Source of the DNA: Methylibium sp035476815
Lineage (GTDB): Bacteria; Pseudomonadota; Gammaproteobacteria; Burkholderiales; Burkholderiaceae_C
Assembly: GCA_035476815.1 (NCBI GenBank)
Contig: DATILD010000042.1
Span: 124,001 to 188,000 of the forward strand
Direction: 5' to 3'
DNA length: 64,000 nucleotides
The position numbers and the translations under genes are program-made. Shown piece after piece: positions 52,631 to 61,652 of this stretch. The stretch's first letter is position 1. The number at the start of each line of letters is the position of its first letter. The notes under the pieces were generated by a model. It worked only from the letters and a program-made list of their open reading frames with translations, was not told where the DNA came from and made no database searches.

Positions 52631-53743
52631 TCAGCGTCCGATGACGACCGGCGCCCCGAGGCGGTAGCGGTCCAGGATGGCCGGGTCCGGGTCGAGCCCG
52701 AGCCCGGGCCCGGCCGGCACCGCCAGGCGGCCTTGCCGGGCTCGCACGGCGTCGTGGTAGGGGCTGGCTTCGAGGTCGCCGAAGAAGAGCTCGAAGGCCA
52801 CGTCCGGCGCCAGCGCCGCGGCCAGGTGCAGCGACGCCAGGTAGCCGGGCCCGAAGTAGAAGCAGTGCGGCACGTAGTCCACGCCATGCGCGCGCGCCAG
52901 CGTCGCCGCCTGGACCACGGCGTCGATGCCGCCGAACTTGATGACGCTGGGCTGGCAGATGTCGACCGCCCCGGCCCGCAGCATCGCCGCCAGGTCCTGC
53001 ACGCCGGTGGCGTTCTCGCCCGCGGCGATCGGCAGCGTGGTCGCGGCGCGCACGCGCGCCAGCCCGGCGTGGTCCTCGGGCGGCCAGACCGGCTCCTCCA
53101 GCCAGGCCAGTCGCGAGGCCTCCAGCAAGCGGGCCTGCTCGATCGATTGCGAGACGCTCCACGGGCAGTTGGTGTCCAGCGCCAGCCAGACCGTGTCGCC
53201 GCAGGCGGCGCGCGCGGCGCGCACCGTGTCCAGCCGCACCTCGTGCAGCTTGAGGTGGCGGAAGCCCTGCGCCAGCGCGCGCTCGACGGCGGCGGCGACC
53301 AGCGGCGGCTCCGCATAGCGCAGCAGGCTCGCGTAGGCGGTCAGTTCGCGCGGTGCGCCGCCCAGCAGCGCGGCGATCGGCTGCGCGGCCCGCTTGCCGG
53401 CCAGGTCCCACAGCGCGATCTCGAGCGCCGACAGCGCGTACATCACCGGGCCGGTGCGGCCGTGGATGTGGAAGCGGTGCTGCATCTCCGCCATCAGCGC
53501 CGCGCGGTCCGACGCGTCGCGGCCGATGAAGGCCGGCCCGACCAGCGTCGTCAGCGCCGTGGCGGTGGTCGGGCAGGCGACATGGCCCCAGCCCTCGCCC
53601 CAGCCTTCGAGGCCCGCGTCGGTGCAGACGCGCACGAACAGCGAGTCCACCGACGTCCAGTTCATGCCGGCGAAGGCCTTCGGCGCCGCGCCCATGTCGA
53701 AGGGCACGCGGATCAGGTGCAGTTCGATGCGGTCGATCTTCAT
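52631..53743 (-). CDS. Enolase-superfamily enzyme (mandelate racemase/muconate lactonizing group)
   Basis: 370 aa. Capping domain (about 1-120) and TIM barrel. Catalytic-base motif LKLHEV (K-x-H) on strand 2, metal ligands Asp in ALDTNCPW, Glu in WLEEPVWPPED and Glu in AAGENATG, and a later His in VPHCFYFG. The family abstracts a proton alpha to a carboxylate; the substrate may be a sugar acid, cis-muconate or another acid. Start ATG at 53743. ggt lies 46 bp upstream on the same strand, possibly co-transcribed. Confidence 0.88.
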   Translation of the reverse strand: MKIDRIELHLIRVPFDMGAAPKAFAGMNWTSVDSLFVRVCTDAGLEGWGEGWGHVACPTTATALTTLVGPAFIGRDASDRAALMAEMQHRFHIHGRTGPVMYALSALEIALWDLAGKRAAQPIAALLGGAPRELTAYASLLRYAEPPLVAAAVERALAQGFRHLKLHEVRLDTVRAARAACGDTVWLALDTNCPWSVSQSIEQARLLEASRLAWLEEPVWPPEDHAGLARVRAATTLPIAAGENATGVQDLAAMLRAGAVDICQPSVIKFGGIDAVVQAATLARAHGVDYVPHCFYFGPGYLASLHLAAALAPDVAFELFFGDLEASPYHDAVRARQGRLAVPAGPGLGLDPDPAILDRYRLGAPVVIGR

Positions 53744-53789
53744 CGTGCCCCCTCGGGTGGAAGTCCGGGTCCGCCCGGCCGGGGCGTGG

Positions 53790-55637
53790 TCACCAGCCGA
53801 TGCCGTGATCCTCGCCATGGTTGCCCGACGCGCCCCAGAAGGTCCCGTGCCTGGGGTCGATCAGGATCGCGTTCACCGGCCCCATGGTGCGTGCGCCGTA
53901 GGTCGGTCGGTATCCCATCTTCACCAGCTCCTGGCGCACGTAGGGCGGCGTCACGTCGTTGAGCCACAGGCCGCCCGGCTGGGCGGCGTGGTGCTCGAAG
54001 GACTCGCGCATCTGCTCGCTCAGGAAGGCCGGCGACTCGACCGCCTCCTGCGGCGTCATGCCGAACTCGACGATGTCGAGGAAGAACTGCAGCAGGTGCT
54101 GGTCCTGCCCGTCGCCGCCCTGGACCGCGAACGCGAGCCAGGGCTTGCCGTCCTTCAGTGCCATCGTCGGTGTGAGGGTGACGCGCGGCCGCTTGCCGGG
54201 CGCCAGCACGTTGAAGGGGTTCTCGGCCGCGTCGAGCACGAAGCTCTGCATGCGCTGCGACAGCCCGATGCCGGTCTTGCCGCCGATCACCGCCGGGATC
54301 CAGCCCCCGCTCGGCGTGATCGACACCACCCAGCCCTCGCGGTCGGCGGCGACCACCGAGGTGGTGCCGGCGAAGCGCGCGCCTTCCAGCGTGTCGAGCG
54401 AGGCCATCGGCGTGCCGCCGGCGGCCGCGGGCTTCTTGCGCGGCTCGTTCCAGCGCTCGAGCAGGTCGAGGTAAGGGTTGCGGCCGCCCTGGAAGGGGTA
54501 GGGATCGCCGGGTGCGATGGCCGGGTCGTTGCGGTCGGCCTTCACCAGCTTGGCGCGCGACTTCGCGTAGTCCTTGGACAGCAGGCCGGCCACCGGCTCC
54601 TCGGGCGGCTGGGTCGTGTCACCGTAGTAGAAGTCGCGGTCGGCGTAGGCCAGGTTCATGGCCTGGTAGACGGTCTGGATGTAGCGCGCGCTGTTGAAGC
54701 CCATCGACGCGAGGTCGAAGTTCTCGAGGATGTTGAGCGCCTGCAGCAGCACCGGCCCCTGGGTCCAGGCGGTGAGCTTGTAGACCTCGACGCCCTTGTA
54801 GGTGGTCTTCACCGGCGGCTCGATGCGCACCGACCAGCGCGCCAGGTCCTCGCGCGTGAACAGGCCGCCCTGGGCCCGCACGCTGTCGACCAGGTCGGCG
54901 GCGATGTCGCCCTTGTAGAAGCGGTCGTTGGCCGCGAGGATCGCGGCGCGGCGGTCCTGGCCGGCGGCCAGCGCCGCGCGCTCGGCCTCGACCAGCTTGC
55001 GCAGCGTCGCGGCCAGCTCGGGCTGGCGGAACGGCTGGCCCGGCTCCGGCGGCCGGCCGCCCGGGTTGGGGAACATGATGCGCCGCGAGTCCGGCCACTG
55101 CTCGAGCTGCTTGCGCTGGCGCTCGATGGACTCGGCGGTCTGCGCCTCGATCGGGTAGCCGTCCGCCATCTCGATGGCCGGCTGCAGCACCTGCGCCAGC
55201 GACAGCCGGCCGTACTCGGCCAGCATCACCATCAGCCCGCCCGGCGTGCCGGGCGTCACCGCGGCCAGCGGCCCGTAGGGCGGCGGGTAGTCCATCCCCT
55301 TGGACTTGAAGAACTCGGGCGTCGCCCCGCTCGGCGCGACGCCGAGCGCGTTGATGCCGACGACCTGCTTGGCCCGCGGGTCGTAGATCAGCGCCTGGGT
55401 CTCGCCACCCCAGTGCAGCACGTCCCACATGGTCGCGGTGGCGGCCAGCATCGCGGCCGCCGCGTCGACGGCGTTGCCGCCCTGCAGGAAGATCCTGGCG
55501 CCCGCGGTGGCGCCGAGCGGCTTGCCGGTGACCGCCATCCAGGCCTGGCCGTGCAGCGGCGGCTTGTGGGTGCGCGGGGCCGGCTCGGCGAGGGGGACGA
55601 AGGCTGCGAGCAGCAAGGCCAACCAGCATCTGCGCAT
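53790..55637 (-). CDS. ggt: Gamma-glutamyltransferase-family hydrolase
   Basis: Periplasmic N-terminal-nucleophile enzyme that self-cleaves and removes gamma-glutamyl groups (glutathione or similar). 615 aa from the ATG at 55637, 7 bases after GGGGGAG. Signal peptide about 1-19. Large-chain motifs QGGNAVDAAAAM and AVTPGTPGG; the nucleophile is probably Thr425 in FAGTTSVVAADREG; small-chain segment LTPTMALKDG. The residues usually SSMSPT are VTLTPT, and the loop after GTTS is altered, so it belongs to a divergent subgroup rather than classical GGT. Substrate uncertain. Confidence 0.87.
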   Translation of the reverse strand: MRRCWLALLLAAFVPLAEPAPRTHKPPLHGQAWMAVTGKPLGATAGARIFLQGGNAVDAAAAMLAATATMWDVLHWGGETQALIYDPRAKQVVGINALGVAPSGATPEFFKSKGMDYPPPYGPLAAVTPGTPGGLMVMLAEYGRLSLAQVLQPAIEMADGYPIEAQTAESIERQRKQLEQWPDSRRIMFPNPGGRPPEPGQPFRQPELAATLRKLVEAERAALAAGQDRRAAILAANDRFYKGDIAADLVDSVRAQGGLFTREDLARWSVRIEPPVKTTYKGVEVYKLTAWTQGPVLLQALNILENFDLASMGFNSARYIQTVYQAMNLAYADRDFYYGDTTQPPEEPVAGLLSKDYAKSRAKLVKADRNDPAIAPGDPYPFQGGRNPYLDLLERWNEPRKKPAAAGGTPMASLDTLEGARFAGTTSVVAADREGWVVSITPSGGWIPAVIGGKTGIGLSQRMQSFVLDAAENPFNVLAPGKRPRVTLTPTMALKDGKPWLAFAVQGGDGQDQHLLQFFLDIVEFGMTPQEAVESPAFLSEQMRESFEHHAAQPGGLWLNDVTPPYVRQELVKMGYRPTYGARTMGPVNAILIDPRHGTFWGASGNHGEDHGIGW

Positions 55638-55691
55638 CTGCTGCTCCCCCGGACCGCGACCCGCCATGGTAGCGGCTGGCCCGCCGCGCGT

Positions 55692-56273
55692 TCACTCGAT
55701 CGTGAGCCGTGTGACCCAGCGCGAGCCCGGCGCGATGTCGTCGCGCAGCGCGGGCCGGTAGGGCGGCACCGTCGGGTCGTCGGGCGGCGCGCCGATGGCC
55801 GTCAGGTCGATCGCCTGCGGCAGGCCGGCCAGTCCCTTGTCGGTCGCCGCGAGCTTGAAGTACAGGCCGTTGCGCAGCCTCGCACCGAAGTCGCGCGGCT
55901 GCTTGTAGAGGAACAGCAGCGCATGCTCGAGCCAGGCGTAGTCCTGGCCGCGCACGACGCCGGGCTGGGCGTAGGGATAGGGCACGTGGCAGGCGAGCTC
56001 GGTGTCGCCTTCGGCGCACTTGAACTCGCGCATCGACAGGAAGTGGTCCTTCATGACGGTTCGGTCGAGCTCGATCGTGAAGGCGACCGTGCCATCGCCG
56101 CGGGGCTCGAAGCGCACCGTGCCGATCGCCGTGGCGCTGCCGTCGCGGCCGTGCAGCGTGAGGGTCTTGCTGCCGGCCAGTTCGGGGGCCGCCGCGGCAC
56201 AGGGCGCCAGCACGAACAGCGCGCCGGCCAGCGCGACCTGCCAGGCGCAGGACCGGGGGGCAGAGATCGGCAT
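55692..56273 (-). CDS. Secreted protein of unknown function
   Basis: 193 aa from ATG at 56273, after GAGGAG. Signal peptide about 1-29 (cut after CAAAA). The mature part is beta-rich with GRDGSATAIGTVRFEPRGDG and FTIELDRTV, two Cys (FKCAEGDTELACHVPYP) likely disulfide-bonded, and an Ile/Thr-rich end. It might be a small calycin-like or lipocalin-type fold, but there is no recognisable family motif. It precedes ggt on the same strand by 54 bp, with which it may be co-expressed. Confidence 0.7.
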   Translation of the reverse strand: MPISAPRSCAWQVALAGALFVLAPCAAAAPELAGSKTLTLHGRDGSATAIGTVRFEPRGDGTVAFTIELDRTVMKDHFLSMREFKCAEGDTELACHVPYPYAQPGVVRGQDYAWLEHALLFLYKQPRDFGARLRNGLYFKLAATDKGLAGLPQAIDLTAIGAPPDDPTVPPYRPALRDDIAPGSRWVTRLTIE

Positions 56274-56428
56274 GCGGGCTCCTCGTCGACGTGCGACGAC
56301 TTTACGTGGCGCGGGCGTGTCGGCATCGATAGGGGATGCCCCTGTTTGCGACGCATGATTGCCCGGGCGTATAAGCCTCTCACCGGGTCGGCCCGGGCCG
56401 ACCGCCAGTCGCACGAAGGAGGCTCGCC

Positions 56429-57025
56429 ATGCGCAGACGCATCTACTGGTTGTTGCCCGACCTGACCAGTGCCCGCCGCACGATGAACGACCTGCTGCTC
56501 GCGCGGGTCGGCGACGAGCACATCCACTTCGTCGCCCGCGACGGTGCCGACCTGTCGGGGCTGCATGCCGCCAACCTGCTGCAGACCAGCGACCTGCTGC
56601 GCTCGGCGCAGCTGGGCCTGGTGGTCGGCGGCGTCGGCGGTGCGGTGATCGGGGTGCTGGCGGCGATGCTGTTCCCGATCGCCGAAGGCACGCCGGCAGG
56701 CTGGGCGGCGGTCAGCGCGGTGCTGGCGACGCCGGGCTGGCAGGCCGCGGACCTGATGGCCGCGCTGAACTCGCCGCAATGGGCGATGGCGGCGGTGCTG
56801 GCGCTGCTGGGCGGCGTCTTCGGCGCCTGGTCGTCGAGCATGATCGGCATCGCGGCGCCCAGCCACCGGCTGGTCCGCTTCGAGGGCGCGCTGGCCCAGG
56901 GCCAGTACCTGCTGATGGTCGACGTGCCGCTGTCGCGCGTGCAGGAGATCGAGGCGCTGATCGAGCAGAAGGACCCGGAGGCCCACTTCGAGGGCCTCGA
57001 GCCCGAGGTGCCCGCGTTCCCCTGA
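56429..57025 (+). CDS. DUF1269-like membrane protein
   Basis: 198 aa with two central hydrophobic segments (about 62-82 and 118-138) flanked by soluble parts. The N-terminal RRRIYWLLPDLTSARR and following ARVGDEHIHFVAR, together with the C-terminal HRLVRFEGALAQGQYLLMVDVP, look like DUF1269/general stress-type proteins in which an alpha/beta domain faces the cytoplasm. Function unknown. Start after GGAGG. Confidence 0.7.
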   Translation: MRRRIYWLLPDLTSARRTMNDLLLARVGDEHIHFVARDGADLSGLHAANLLQTSDLLRSAQLGLVVGGVGGAVIGVLAAMLFPIAEGTPAGWAAVSAVLATPGWQAADLMAALNSPQWAMAAVLALLGGVFGAWSSSMIGIAAPSHRLVRFEGALAQGQYLLMVDVPLSRVQEIEALIEQKDPEAHFEGLEPEVPAFP

Positions 57026-57082
57026 GCGGGGCGCCGGGCAGCGGCGATACTGGCGGCGGACCCTCCGCTGCCTCGCCCACCC

Positions 57083-57841
57083 ATGTGCCAGCTGCTCGGC
57101 ATGAACGGCAACACGCCGACCGACATCGTCTTCAGCTTCACCGGCTTCGCCACCCGGGCGGCCGAGCACAAGGACGGTTTCGGCATCGCCTTCTTCGAGG
57201 GCCCGGGGCTGCGCTGCTTCGTCGACCACCACAGCGCCGCCAGCTCGCCGGTCGCGGAGATGGTGCGCCGCTACCCGATCCGCAGCGAGCATGTGATCTC
57301 GCACATCCGCAAGGCCACCCAGGGCCGCGTCGCGCTCGAGAACACCCACCCCTTCGTGCGCGAGCTGTGGGGTCGCTACTGGGTGTTCGCGCACAACGGC
57401 GACCTGTTGGACTTCCGGCCCAAGCTGCACGCCGCCTTCCACCCGGTCGGCGACACCGACAGCGAGCGCGCCTTCTGCTGGCTGCTGCAGGAGCTGGCGA
57501 AGAACCACGCCTCGCTGCCCAGCGTGGCCCACCTGACCGAGACGCTGCGCGAGCTGGCCGCGCCGATCGCGCGCCACGGCACGTTCAACTTCCTGCTCGG
57601 CCATGGCGACGCGCTGTGGGCGCACTGCAGCACCCGGCTGCACTGGCTGGTGCGGCGCGCGCCCTTTCGCAGCGCGCGGCTGCAGGACGCCGATCTGACG
57701 GTGGACTTTGCGCGCGAGACCGGCCCCGACGACCGCGTCGCGCTGATCGTCACCGAACCCCTGACAACGGACGAGGACTGGCAGCCGTTTGGCACTGGCG
57801 AGCTGAAGGTCTTCCAGCGCGGCGAACCGCTCGCAATCTGA
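57083..57841 (+). CDS. Class II glutamine amidotransferase (YafJ-like)
   Basis: 252 aa, Ntn-type glutamine-hydrolysing domain. The N-terminal Met-Cys2 exposes the nucleophile Cys after processing. Seen: HIRKATQG, HPFVRELWG, VFAHNGDLLDF and a GDTDSERAFCWLL segment, all typical of the stand-alone GATase_4 family. No synthase domain follows, so the ammonia acceptor is unknown. Relatives include YafJ and EgtC-like amidohydrolases. Confidence 0.9.
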   Translation: MCQLLGMNGNTPTDIVFSFTGFATRAAEHKDGFGIAFFEGPGLRCFVDHHSAASSPVAEMVRRYPIRSEHVISHIRKATQGRVALENTHPFVRELWGRYWVFAHNGDLLDFRPKLHAAFHPVGDTDSERAFCWLLQELAKNHASLPSVAHLTETLRELAAPIARHGTFNFLLGHGDALWAHCSTRLHWLVRRAPFRSARLQDADLTVDFARETGPDDRVALIVTEPLTTDEDWQPFGTGELKVFQRGEPLAI

Positions 57842-57991
57842 AGCGGCGCGTACCGCCGCCGCGGCCATTCGGGTTGGCAAGCGCTTACGACGCAAGGCTT
57901 GTTGCAACTCTGTACGCTTGCGCACCGTGGCCCCGGCGATGCCGTGGCATCCTTTTTTTCATGGCCCTGGGTTGGGCCCGATGGAGACAAC

Positions 57992-59179
57992 ATGAATACA
58001 CGACTTTCCTTCCTGCGTTGGCGGCCCTGGGCCGCTGCGGCCGCACTGGCCGCGACCGCGCTGCTGGCCGCCTGCGGTGGTGGCGGCAGCAGCAGCAACG
58101 AGGGCGCGCTCGCGGTGCGCCTGACCGATGGCCAGAGTTGCACCTACAAGCAGGTCTTCGTCACGATCGAGAAGGTGCGCGTGCATCGCAGCGCAACGGC
58201 CTCCGACAGTGACAGCGGCTGGCAGGAGCTGGTGCTCAGCCCGGCCCAGCGCGTCGACCTGATGACGCTGCGCAACGGCGTGTTCCAGAACCTCGGCACG
58301 CTGCCGCTGGCGGCCGGCGACTACTCGCAGGTCCGGCTGGTGCTGGCCGCCAACGCCGGTGGCCCGCCCTTTGCGAACCAGCTGACGCTCGAGGACGACA
58401 GCGTCGAGGCGCTGAGCACGCCGAGCGCCCAGCAGAGCGGCCTCAAGCTCAACGTGCACATGACGATCGCGGAGGGCGAGACCGCCGAGCTGGTGCTCGA
58501 CTTCGATCCCTGCAAGTCGGTCGTCAAGGCCGGCAATTCGGGCAACTACAACCTCAAGCCGGTGATCACCGGCTACTTCGAGGAGGTCTCCGCGATCGCC
58601 GGCAACGTGGCAGCCGGCGCCTTCGTCAGCGCCCAGGTCGACGGCGTGCCGGTCAAGTCGACGGTCGCCGCGCCGGATGGCCGCTTCGTGCTGTGGCCGA
58701 TGGTCGCCGGCACCTACGACGTCGTCGTCACCGCGCCGACGCTCGCGAACGCGGCGCTGATCGATGTCGTGATCCCCGACGACGACACCACCATCGAGGT
58801 CGGCGAGCTGGACGTGCCGGACAACACCGGCAACGTCGAGGTGCCGGGCTCGGTGGCGGCCAACGTCGACTTGGTCGCCGTGGTCGGCGCCCGCCAGACG
58901 GTCGGCGGCACGACGGTCGAGGTGGCGAGCCAGGTGCTCGGCGTCGTGGCCGACGGCAGCACCGCCTACAGCTTCACGCTGGCGGCCGGCGCGCCGGTCG
59001 GCATGCCGTGGGTGGCCGGCACGGCCGGCTACGTGTTCACCGCCGGCGCGCCCGACGCGCTGGCGGACTACACGATCCGCGCCGTGGCCGACGGCTTCCC
59101 GCCGCTGGAAGGCACGGTGACCGGCCTGGCCGCCGGCGACGTCGCGCCGAGCGTGGACTTCACGTTCACCGCGCCCTGA
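57992..59179 (+). CDS. DUF4382-containing lipoprotein
   Basis: 395 aa, with a signal peptide and lipobox LLAAC (Cys28) followed by a Gly/Ser-rich linker. DUF4382 domain (about 38-190): ALAVRLTDGQSCTYKQVFVTIEKV, ELVLSPAQRVDLMTLRNG, AAGDYSQVRLVL. Then two carboxypeptidase-regulatory-like/Ig-like modules (about 200-290 and 300-395) with AGTYDVVVTAP and DYTIRAVADGF. Probably anchored to the outer or inner membrane facing the periplasm; its role is unknown. ATG at 57992, after GGAGAC. A clear terminator follows. Confidence 0.88.
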   Translation: MNTRLSFLRWRPWAAAAALAATALLAACGGGGSSSNEGALAVRLTDGQSCTYKQVFVTIEKVRVHRSATASDSDSGWQELVLSPAQRVDLMTLRNGVFQNLGTLPLAAGDYSQVRLVLAANAGGPPFANQLTLEDDSVEALSTPSAQQSGLKLNVHMTIAEGETAELVLDFDPCKSVVKAGNSGNYNLKPVITGYFEEVSAIAGNVAAGAFVSAQVDGVPVKSTVAAPDGRFVLWPMVAGTYDVVVTAPTLANAALIDVVIPDDDTTIEVGELDVPDNTGNVEVPGSVAANVDLVAVVGARQTVGGTTVEVASQVLGVVADGSTAYSFTLAAGAPVGMPWVAGTAGYVFTAGAPDALADYTIRAVADGFPPLEGTVTGLAAGDVAPSVDFTFTAP

Positions 59180-59200
59180 CCGGGCCGCGGCCGTGATGCG

Positions 59201-59234
59201 CATCGGGGCACCTGCGGGTGCCCCGATGTGTTTT
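59201..59234 (+). terminator. Rho-independent terminator after the DUF4382 gene
   Basis: CATCGGGGCACC (59201-59212), loop TGCG, GGTGCCCCGATG (59217-59228), then TGTTTT. Perfect 12-bp stem and a T-run: the clearest plus-strand terminator in the window. Confidence 0.93.
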
Positions 59235-59281
59235 GGCGCGCCCCACCCGCACAATCGGATCGCCTCGCCGACCCGCCGCCC

Positions 59282-61009
59282 ATGCCGCCCGCCCTGCCCA
59301 GCCCCGACTTCAGCCGTTTCCTGCGCCATGACGAGCTCGGCGCGCTGCTGCGGGCCTATGCCGACGCGCGGCCCGACCTGATCGAGCTGCGCAGCCTGGG
59401 CAAGAGCCACGAGGGCCGCGACATCTGGCTGGTCGTCGCGACGAACCGCGCCACCGGCGCCGACACCGACAAGCCGGCCTTCTGGACCGACGGCAACATC
59501 CACGCCGCCGAGCTGACGGCCAGCACCGCGGTGCTGTACTGGCTGCACCAGCTCGCGAGCGCGCACGGCGATCCAGAGCACCCCCGTCACCGCGAGGTGC
59601 GCGAGCTGCTCGACACCCGCTGCGTCTACCTGGTGCCGCGCCTCAACCCCGACGGCGCCGAGCTCGCGCTGGCCGATCGGCCGCGCCACATCCGCAGCTC
59701 CACCCGGCCCTACCCCTTCGACGAGCCCGAGGTCGAGGGCCTGACGATCGAGGACATCGACGGCGACGGCCGCGTGCTCAGCATGCGCATCGCCGACCCG
59801 CATGGCGCCTGGAAGCCGCGTCCCGACGAGCCACGCCTGCTGGTGCCGCGCGAGCCGGGCGAGTTCGGCGGGACCTACTACCGCCTGCTGCCCGAGGGCC
59901 GCGTCACCCACCACGACGGCCTGAAGTTCCGCATCAACCCGGACCGCGAAGGCCTGGACCTCAACCGCAACTTCCCGGCCGGCTGGCGCCAGGAGCAGGA
60001 GCAGCTCGGCGCCGGCCCCTACCCGGCCAGCGAGCCCGAGGTGCGCGCGATGGTCGACTTCATCGTCAGCCACCCGAACATTGGCGCGGCGGTGAGCTTC
60101 CACACCCACAGCGGCGTGATCCTGCGACCGATGGGCACCGAGTCCGACGACGACATGATCCCCGAGGACCTGTGGCTGTTCCAGCGCCTGTCCAAGCTCG
60201 GCGAGCAGCTCACCGGCTATCCGGCCATCAGCATCTGGCACGAGTTCAAGTACCACCCGAAGGACGTCATCAGCGGCACCCAGGACTGGCTCTACGAGCA
60301 CCTCGGCGCGCTGTTCTGGGTGGTCGAGATCTGGTCGCCGAACAAGGAGGCCGGCATCGAGGGCTACAAGTGGATCGACTGGTACCGCGACCACCCGCCC
60401 GAGGACGACCTCAAGCTGCTGAAGTGGAGCGACACGCAGTGCGACGGCCGCGCCTACGAGGACTGGCGCCCCTTCGAGCATCCGCAGCTCGGGCCGGTCG
60501 AGATCGGCGGCTGGGACAAGATGAACTTCTGGCGCAACCCGCCGCCGGCGCTGCGCGAGCGCGAGGCGGCGCGCTTTCCGGCCTGGCTGGAGACGGTGGC
60601 GCTGTCGCTGCCCAGGCTGGTGCTGCTGGCCGCCACCGCCGAGCGCCTCGGCGACGTCGGCGGCGAGACGCACTGGCGCGTGCGCCTCGACGTCGGCAAC
60701 GCCGGCTACCTGAGCGCGGCGGTCACCCGGCGCGCGCTGGAACGCAAGCAGGTGCGGCCGCTGCTGTTCGAGATCGAGTTGCCCGCGGACGCGCAGCTGC
60801 TCGGCGGCCGGCCGCGCGAGGAAGGACCGCAGCTCGAGGGCCACGCGCCGAAGCACTCGCAGCTCGCCTTCCTGCCCAACCGCGAGCCGATGGCCGACCG
60901 CGGCCGCGGCGAGTGGCTGGTCGCCGCGCCGGCCGGCACGACGCTGACGCTGCGCGCCCGCGCCGGCCGCGCCGGGGCCGTGAGCGCGCGGCTGACCCTC
61001 GGCACCTGA
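59282..61009 (+). CDS. M14-family zinc carboxypeptidase
   Basis: 575 aa, no signal peptide. Zinc ligands His74 and Glu77 in NIHAAE, and His274 in SFHTHSG; substrate region DLNRNFPAG (about 226-234); likely catalytic Glu in VVEIWSP. Belongs to the M14 subgroup with a long C-terminal beta-rich extension (about 400-575, with DVGNAGYLSAAV). A cytoplasmic peptidase or amidase on peptides is likely. The next gene (iorA-like) starts 1 bp after its stop, so the two are co-transcribed. Confidence 0.88.
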   Translation: MPPALPSPDFSRFLRHDELGALLRAYADARPDLIELRSLGKSHEGRDIWLVVATNRATGADTDKPAFWTDGNIHAAELTASTAVLYWLHQLASAHGDPEHPRHREVRELLDTRCVYLVPRLNPDGAELALADRPRHIRSSTRPYPFDEPEVEGLTIEDIDGDGRVLSMRIADPHGAWKPRPDEPRLLVPREPGEFGGTYYRLLPEGRVTHHDGLKFRINPDREGLDLNRNFPAGWRQEQEQLGAGPYPASEPEVRAMVDFIVSHPNIGAAVSFHTHSGVILRPMGTESDDDMIPEDLWLFQRLSKLGEQLTGYPAISIWHEFKYHPKDVISGTQDWLYEHLGALFWVVEIWSPNKEAGIEGYKWIDWYRDHPPEDDLKLLKWSDTQCDGRAYEDWRPFEHPQLGPVEIGGWDKMNFWRNPPPALREREAARFPAWLETVALSLPRLVLLAATAERLGDVGGETHWRVRLDVGNAGYLSAAVTRRALERKQVRPLLFEIELPADAQLLGGRPREEGPQLEGHAPKHSQLAFLPNREPMADRGRGEWLVAAPAGTTLTLRARAGRAGAVSARLTLGT

Positions 61010-61010
61010 C

Positions 61011-61502
61011 ATGGATTTGCTCGTCAACGGCCGGGCCCACCCGCTGCCCGCAGGCACCGAGGCCGAGATGCCGCTGCTGTGGGTGCTGCGCGATGTGCTG
61101 CACCTGACCGGCACCAAGTACGGCTGCGGCGTCGCGGCCTGCGGCGCGTGCACGGTGCATGTCGGCGGCGAGGCCGTGCGCGCCTGCGTCACGCCGCTGT
61201 CGGCGGTCCAGGGCCGGCCGGTCGAGACCATCGAGGGCCTCGGCAAGCCCGACGCGCCGCATGCGCTGCAGCAGGCCTGGGTGCAGCAGCAGGTGCCGCA
61301 GTGCGGCTACTGCCAGAGCGGCATGCTGATGGCCGCCGCCGCGCTGCTGGCGAAGCACCCGCGGCCGAGCGACGCCGACATCGACGCCGCCGTCACCAAC
61401 CTGTGCCGCTGCGGCACCTACCCGCGCGTGCGCGCCGCGATCCACGCCGCGGCGGCGGCGCTGAGCCCGGTGGCGCCGCCCGCGAGCCGGCGGCGCGCAT
61501 GA
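61011..61502 (+). CDS. iorA: Iron-sulfur subunit of a molybdenum hydroxylase (IorA-like)
   Basis: Carries two 2Fe-2S clusters that pass electrons from the molybdenum centre. 163 aa. First cluster GCGVAACGACTV plus RAC (plant-ferredoxin type), second cluster CGYCQSG with CRCGTYPRV. The lengths and sequence resemble the small subunit of isoquinoline 1-oxidoreductase and aldehyde dehydrogenases of this type. No FAD subunit gene is nearby, in line with the two-subunit IorAB form that uses a cytochrome or other acceptor. Confidence 0.92.
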   Translation: MDLLVNGRAHPLPAGTEAEMPLLWVLRDVLHLTGTKYGCGVAACGACTVHVGGEAVRACVTPLSAVQGRPVETIEGLGKPDAPHALQQAWVQQQVPQCGYCQSGMLMAAAALLAKHPRPSDADIDAAVTNLCRCGTYPRVRAAIHAAAAALSPVAPPASRRRA

Positions 61503-61652
61503 GCACGCCGGGCCGCCCCAAGTGCGAATCCTCCCGCCTGGCGGGACAGCCCGAAGGGCGAAGGGTGCCCCAATGAGCGCCCTCGCCCGGCCGCTCCGAA
61601 GGGGGCGCTCCGTCCCGCTCGGCGGGACCGCGCGCAGCGCGAGGGTGCCCCA
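61503..61652. repeat. Repeat-filled gap between iorA and iorB
   Basis: 150 bp with the near-identical direct repeats GAAGGGTGCCCCAATGAG (61558-61575) and GAGGGTGCCCCAATGAAG (ending at 61657). The second copy carries the iorB start codon. It also holds the inverted pairs CCCGCC-TGGCGGG and CCCGCT-CGGCGGG. The arrangement looks like two tandem copies of an intergenic repeat. Confidence 0.7.

Noticed and set aside
57959..61246. 1095-codon minus-strand frame opposite the DUF4382 and carboxypeptidase genes
   Set aside because: Same reason: the plus-strand genes have lipobox, zinc motifs, ribosome sites and a terminator, and this frame has none.
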